A stretch of 64,000 bases of DNA from Glacieibacterium sp965200405 (GTDB lineage: Bacteria; Pseudomonadota; Alphaproteobacteria; Sphingomonadales; Sphingomonadaceae): the NCBI RefSeq assembly GCF_965200405.1, contig NZ_OZ241356.1, forward strand, positions 1,178,001 to 1,242,000. Direction: 5' to 3'. The notes under the pieces were generated by a model that worked only from the letters and a program-made list of their open reading frames with translations, had not been told where the DNA came from and did no database searches. Made by a program: the position numbers and the translations under genes. Of the stretch, positions 62,086 to 64,000 are shown in pieces. The first letter of the stretch is position 1, and each line of letters opens with the position of its first letter.

Positions 62086-62631
62086 TCAGGACCGAAGACT
62101 GTCCGGCTTGGGCTTGGCCGCCTCGGCGCGCTGCAGCACCTCATACGCTGCCTGCGCAGCCTGGAAGCGTCCGGCCGCCTCGGCGTCGCCGGGCTTAACA
62201 TCGGGGTGGTTGGCCTTGACCAGCCGGCGGTGAGCGGCGCGCACCGCATCGACGTCGGCGTCGTCGTCGAGGTCGAGCACCTTCAGCGCGTCGCGTTCAG
62301 CGCGACTGCGGCGGCCGTCGCCATCTTCGGTCCAGGCCCAATGCTTGGCGCGCTTGAACTGGGTCTCACCTTCGGCAGCGGCTTCGCGGGCTGCCGCTTC
62401 CTCGGGCGTCAGGCCCTCGAAGTAATTCCAGCGGCTGTTGTATTCGCCGGCATGGCGCTCGCAAAAATACCAGCGTTCTGGGCGGTTCGGTGCCTTGGGG
62501 GCCGGCCGGTCGCCGGGCAGGTCGCAACCGTCGCGGTCGCACAGGCGCACCGCCACGGCCGCGCTGCCCGCGCCATAATCCCGCCAGCGCGGGAATCCCC
62601 AATCGACGTTCCGAGTCTTGGCGCGAGTCAT
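62086..62631 (-). CDS. J-domain protein with N-terminal cysteine region
   Basis: A 181-residue protein: N-terminal part with CDRDGC (Cys31, Cys36) and CERH (Cys57, His60) that could bind zinc, and a C-terminal J domain with the HPD motif (His142-Asp144, VKANHPDVKPGD) that would stimulate an Hsp70 ATPase. The combination resembles a Sphingomonadales/Rhodospirillales J-protein type. ATG at 62631. Confidence 0.85.
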   Translation of the reverse strand: MTRAKTRNVDWGFPRWRDYGAGSAAVAVRLCDRDGCDLPGDRPAPKAPNRPERWYFCERHAGEYNSRWNYFEGLTPEEAAAREAAAEGETQFKRAKHWAWTEDGDGRRSRAERDALKVLDLDDDADVDAVRAAHRRLVKANHPDVKPGDAEAAGRFQAAQAAYEVLQRAEAAKPKPDSLRS

Positions 62632-62652
62632 GCCGACAACATAGGCGCTCGG

Positions 62653-63186
62653 TCAGCGCCCGAACAGCTTGCCTGCCATGCCCATGATGTCATCCAGCGG
62701 ATTTCCGTCCTTGTTGACGTCGAGCATCCCCATCAGCGTGCCCGCGACGCCGCTGCCAGGCGCGGCGGTTCCGGCACCCGGACCGCTGCTGCCGTGCAGG
62801 GCGCCTGCCGCCAGCGTGGTGACCATCGGTAAAAGCTGCGCCAGGATCGACGGATCGAGGCCGGTCGCCTGCGCCGCCTTCGCCGCGATTGCAGAGGCAC
62901 CGGCGCCACCGAACAGCGTGCCGTTCAGGCTCTCGCCCTGCGCCACCGCGGCATCGGAGGCGATTTCCCCGGACGATGCCGCCGCCACCGCGGGGGCGGC
63001 AGCCTGGTCGAGCGCATCGGGGCCGGCGGTCTCGGCATGGCGGGTCAGGCCACCGGCAACGGCGGGCATCAACGCCGCCATTGCCGACTGCGTCTGCTCC
63101 GGGCTGAGGCCGACGCGGCTTGCCATCGCAGCGATTGCGTTCTCGCCGCCGAAGCGGTTGATCAGGTCGAGCAGTTGCTGGGACAT
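62653..63186 (-). CDS. DUF937 domain protein
   Basis: A 177-residue protein beginning QQLLDLINRFGGENAIAAMASRVGL and ending LDVNKDGNPLDDIMGMAGKLFG, the characteristic ends of DUF937, with an Ala/Gly-rich middle. No signal peptide. Function unknown. A GAGGAAT element precedes the ATG. Confidence 0.85.
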   Translation of the reverse strand: MSQQLLDLINRFGGENAIAAMASRVGLSPEQTQSAMAALMPAVAGGLTRHAETAGPDALDQAAAPAVAAASSGEIASDAAVAQGESLNGTLFGGAGASAIAAKAAQATGLDPSILAQLLPMVTTLAAGALHGSSGPGAGTAAPGSGVAGTLMGMLDVNKDGNPLDDIMGMAGKLFGR

Positions 63187-63244
63187 CGCAGATTCCTCGG
63201 ATTGGCCGGGTTAACGACTGCCGGCGCGGTTTCGCCTCAAACGC

Positions 63245-63619
63245 CTACCACAGCCAGCTCTCGACATTGGGGACAGGGGCCTCGCGCTGGGCCAGCAGCA
63301 TCGCCTTGACCGTCCGCACGACCATCCAGACCGTCACCGCCAGCGCCATGAAGAAGCCGATCACGACGACCATCAGCACCGCCGAGATCACCGCGCCGAG
63401 CATGCCGATCCAGAAGGTGCGGATATGATAGCGGTAGTGGCTGACCTCCCACGGCGCCAGGGTCTCGCCCTTCCAGACATAGGCGAGCACGACGCCGACC
63501 AGCGCGGTAAAGCCGGTGACGAAGCTGGCAAGGTACAGCAGCGCGACGATCGTCGGGCGGTTGAATTGGAAGGTCGTGGCACTGTTGGTCGTCGGCGACA
63601 GCGGGTCGGGCTCAGTCAT
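63245..63619 (-). CDS. DUF4870-like small membrane protein
   Basis: A 124-residue membrane protein with three or four helices (IVALLYLASFVTGFTALVGVVLAYVW; FWIGMLGAVISAVLMVVVIGFFMALAVTVWMV), and the connecting SHYRYHIRTFWIG found in DUF4870 proteins. ATG 63619 with GGAGACC upstream; the frame runs further back to 63787 but overlaps the divergent gene. Function unknown. Confidence 0.72.
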   Translation of the reverse strand: MTEPDPLSPTTNSATTFQFNRPTIVALLYLASFVTGFTALVGVVLAYVWKGETLAPWEVSHYRYHIRTFWIGMLGAVISAVLMVVVIGFFMALAVTVWMVVRTVKAMLLAQREAPVPNVESWLW

Positions 63620-63713
63620 GGCTTGGTCTCCGGGATACCGCCCCGACATTGCGGCGTAACGACGGGTGCGGCAAGAGCGGCGGACGGACCGAAGCTCCCG
63701 GGGAAACGAAGCG

Positions 63714-64000
63714 ATGGCCAGCCTGCTCACCTCGCGCCGCTTCGCGCCGCTGTTCGCGACCCAGTTCCTCGGGGCGTTCAACGACAATCTCTACAAGACC
63801 GCGATGCTGTTCCTGATCACCTATCGGCTGATGTCCGCCGACCTGACCGGCGCGGCGACGCTGGTGACGGTGGCGGGCGGCGTGTTCATCCTGCCGTTCT
63901 TCCCGTTCTCCGCGCTCGCCGGGCAGATCGCCGATGCGCTCGACAAGGCGCAGGTGGCGCGCTGGGTAAAGACCGCCGAGATCGCGATCATGGCGGTCGG
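63714..64000 (+). CDS. LplT-type lysophospholipid transporter/MFS protein, 3' partial
   Basis: The first 95 codons of a protein that runs past the window end with no stop. Start ATG 63714. N-terminal sequence LLTSRRFAPLFATQFLGAFNDNLYKTA is the hallmark of the LplT family, whose members are often fused to acyltransferase and acyl-ACP synthetase domains (Aas) to remodel phospholipids. The first two helices and the acidic loop LAGQIADALDKAQVAR are visible. The fusion status cannot be seen here. Confidence 0.85.
   Translation, partial: MASLLTSRRFAPLFATQFLGAFNDNLYKTAMLFLITYRLMSADLTGAATLVTVAGGVFILPFFPFSALAGQIADALDKAQVARWVKTAEIAIMAV

Overview
The window is a very GC-rich bacterial chromosome segment, gene-dense, with protein signatures that point to an alphaproteobacterium of the Sphingomonadales (dnaN, recF and gyrB close together but without dnaA; a PEP-CTERM protein; large TonB-dependent receptor; FeS-type photolyase; DUF1501/DUF1800 pair; GCG_CRPN small protein; short palindromic REP-like repeats). 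The assignment to order is an inference from gene content; no rRNA or tRNA gene was found to test it.

Layout. 0-12.4 kb: SulP anion transporter (5' end missing), argG, a 16-cysteine copper-binding protein, a secreted TolB-like protein, rlmN-cfa operon, a Gly/Tyr/Pro-rich lipoprotein, an MHS-type MFS permease, a histidine phosphatase, the two subunits of a 3-oxoacid CoA-transferase and an OafA-type acyltransferase. 12.4-24.4 kb: DUF72 and PAP2 proteins flanked by REP-like palindromes, then dnaN - photolyase - GST - recF - gyrB, and an orphan sensor kinase. 24.4-31.8 kb: the distal cytochrome c maturation operon ccmF-ccmG-ccmH-ccmI followed by an amidase, with a TlpA-like redoxin upstream; one REP-like unit sits across the ccmG/ccmH junction and forms the translation start region of ccmH. 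31.8-37 kb: two pirin genes divergent from a LysR regulator, an outer membrane beta-barrel, a metallophosphoesterase and a PEP-CTERM protein. 37.2-43.6 kb: a TonB-dependent receptor divergent from a GH54-like arabinofuranosidase gene that is broken by a single-base frameshift; the two look like an arabinose-polymer uptake and degradation locus.

43.9-64 kb is dominated by envelope and stress functions: a YadA-type trimeric autotransporter, an OmpR/EnvZ-type two-component system, a proline-rich secreted protein, an MFS permease coupled through a 23-codon mini-ORF to an ArsB/NhaD permease, a group of exported proteins (lysozyme-inhibitor-like beta protein, Tat-exported beta carbonic anhydrase, LprI-like protein, L,D-transpeptidase), a carotenoid oxygenase, a DUF1501/DUF1800 pair, a three-gene ECF sigma / membrane anti-sigma / periplasmic metal-sensor module, an EF-hand lipoprotein, a GCG_CRPN protein, GFA, J-domain, DUF937 and DUF4870 proteins, and the start of an LplT-type transporter that runs off the end.

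I did not find a CRISPR array, phage, insertion sequence, integrase, tRNA or rRNA. The most unusual items are the two REP-like palindrome families (two loci each), the REP-derived start of ccmH, the frameshifted arabinofuranosidase with a beta-repeat block nested inside its lamin-tail domain, and the ECF module next to DUF1501/DUF1800 genes. I did not find a clearly new multi-gene system.
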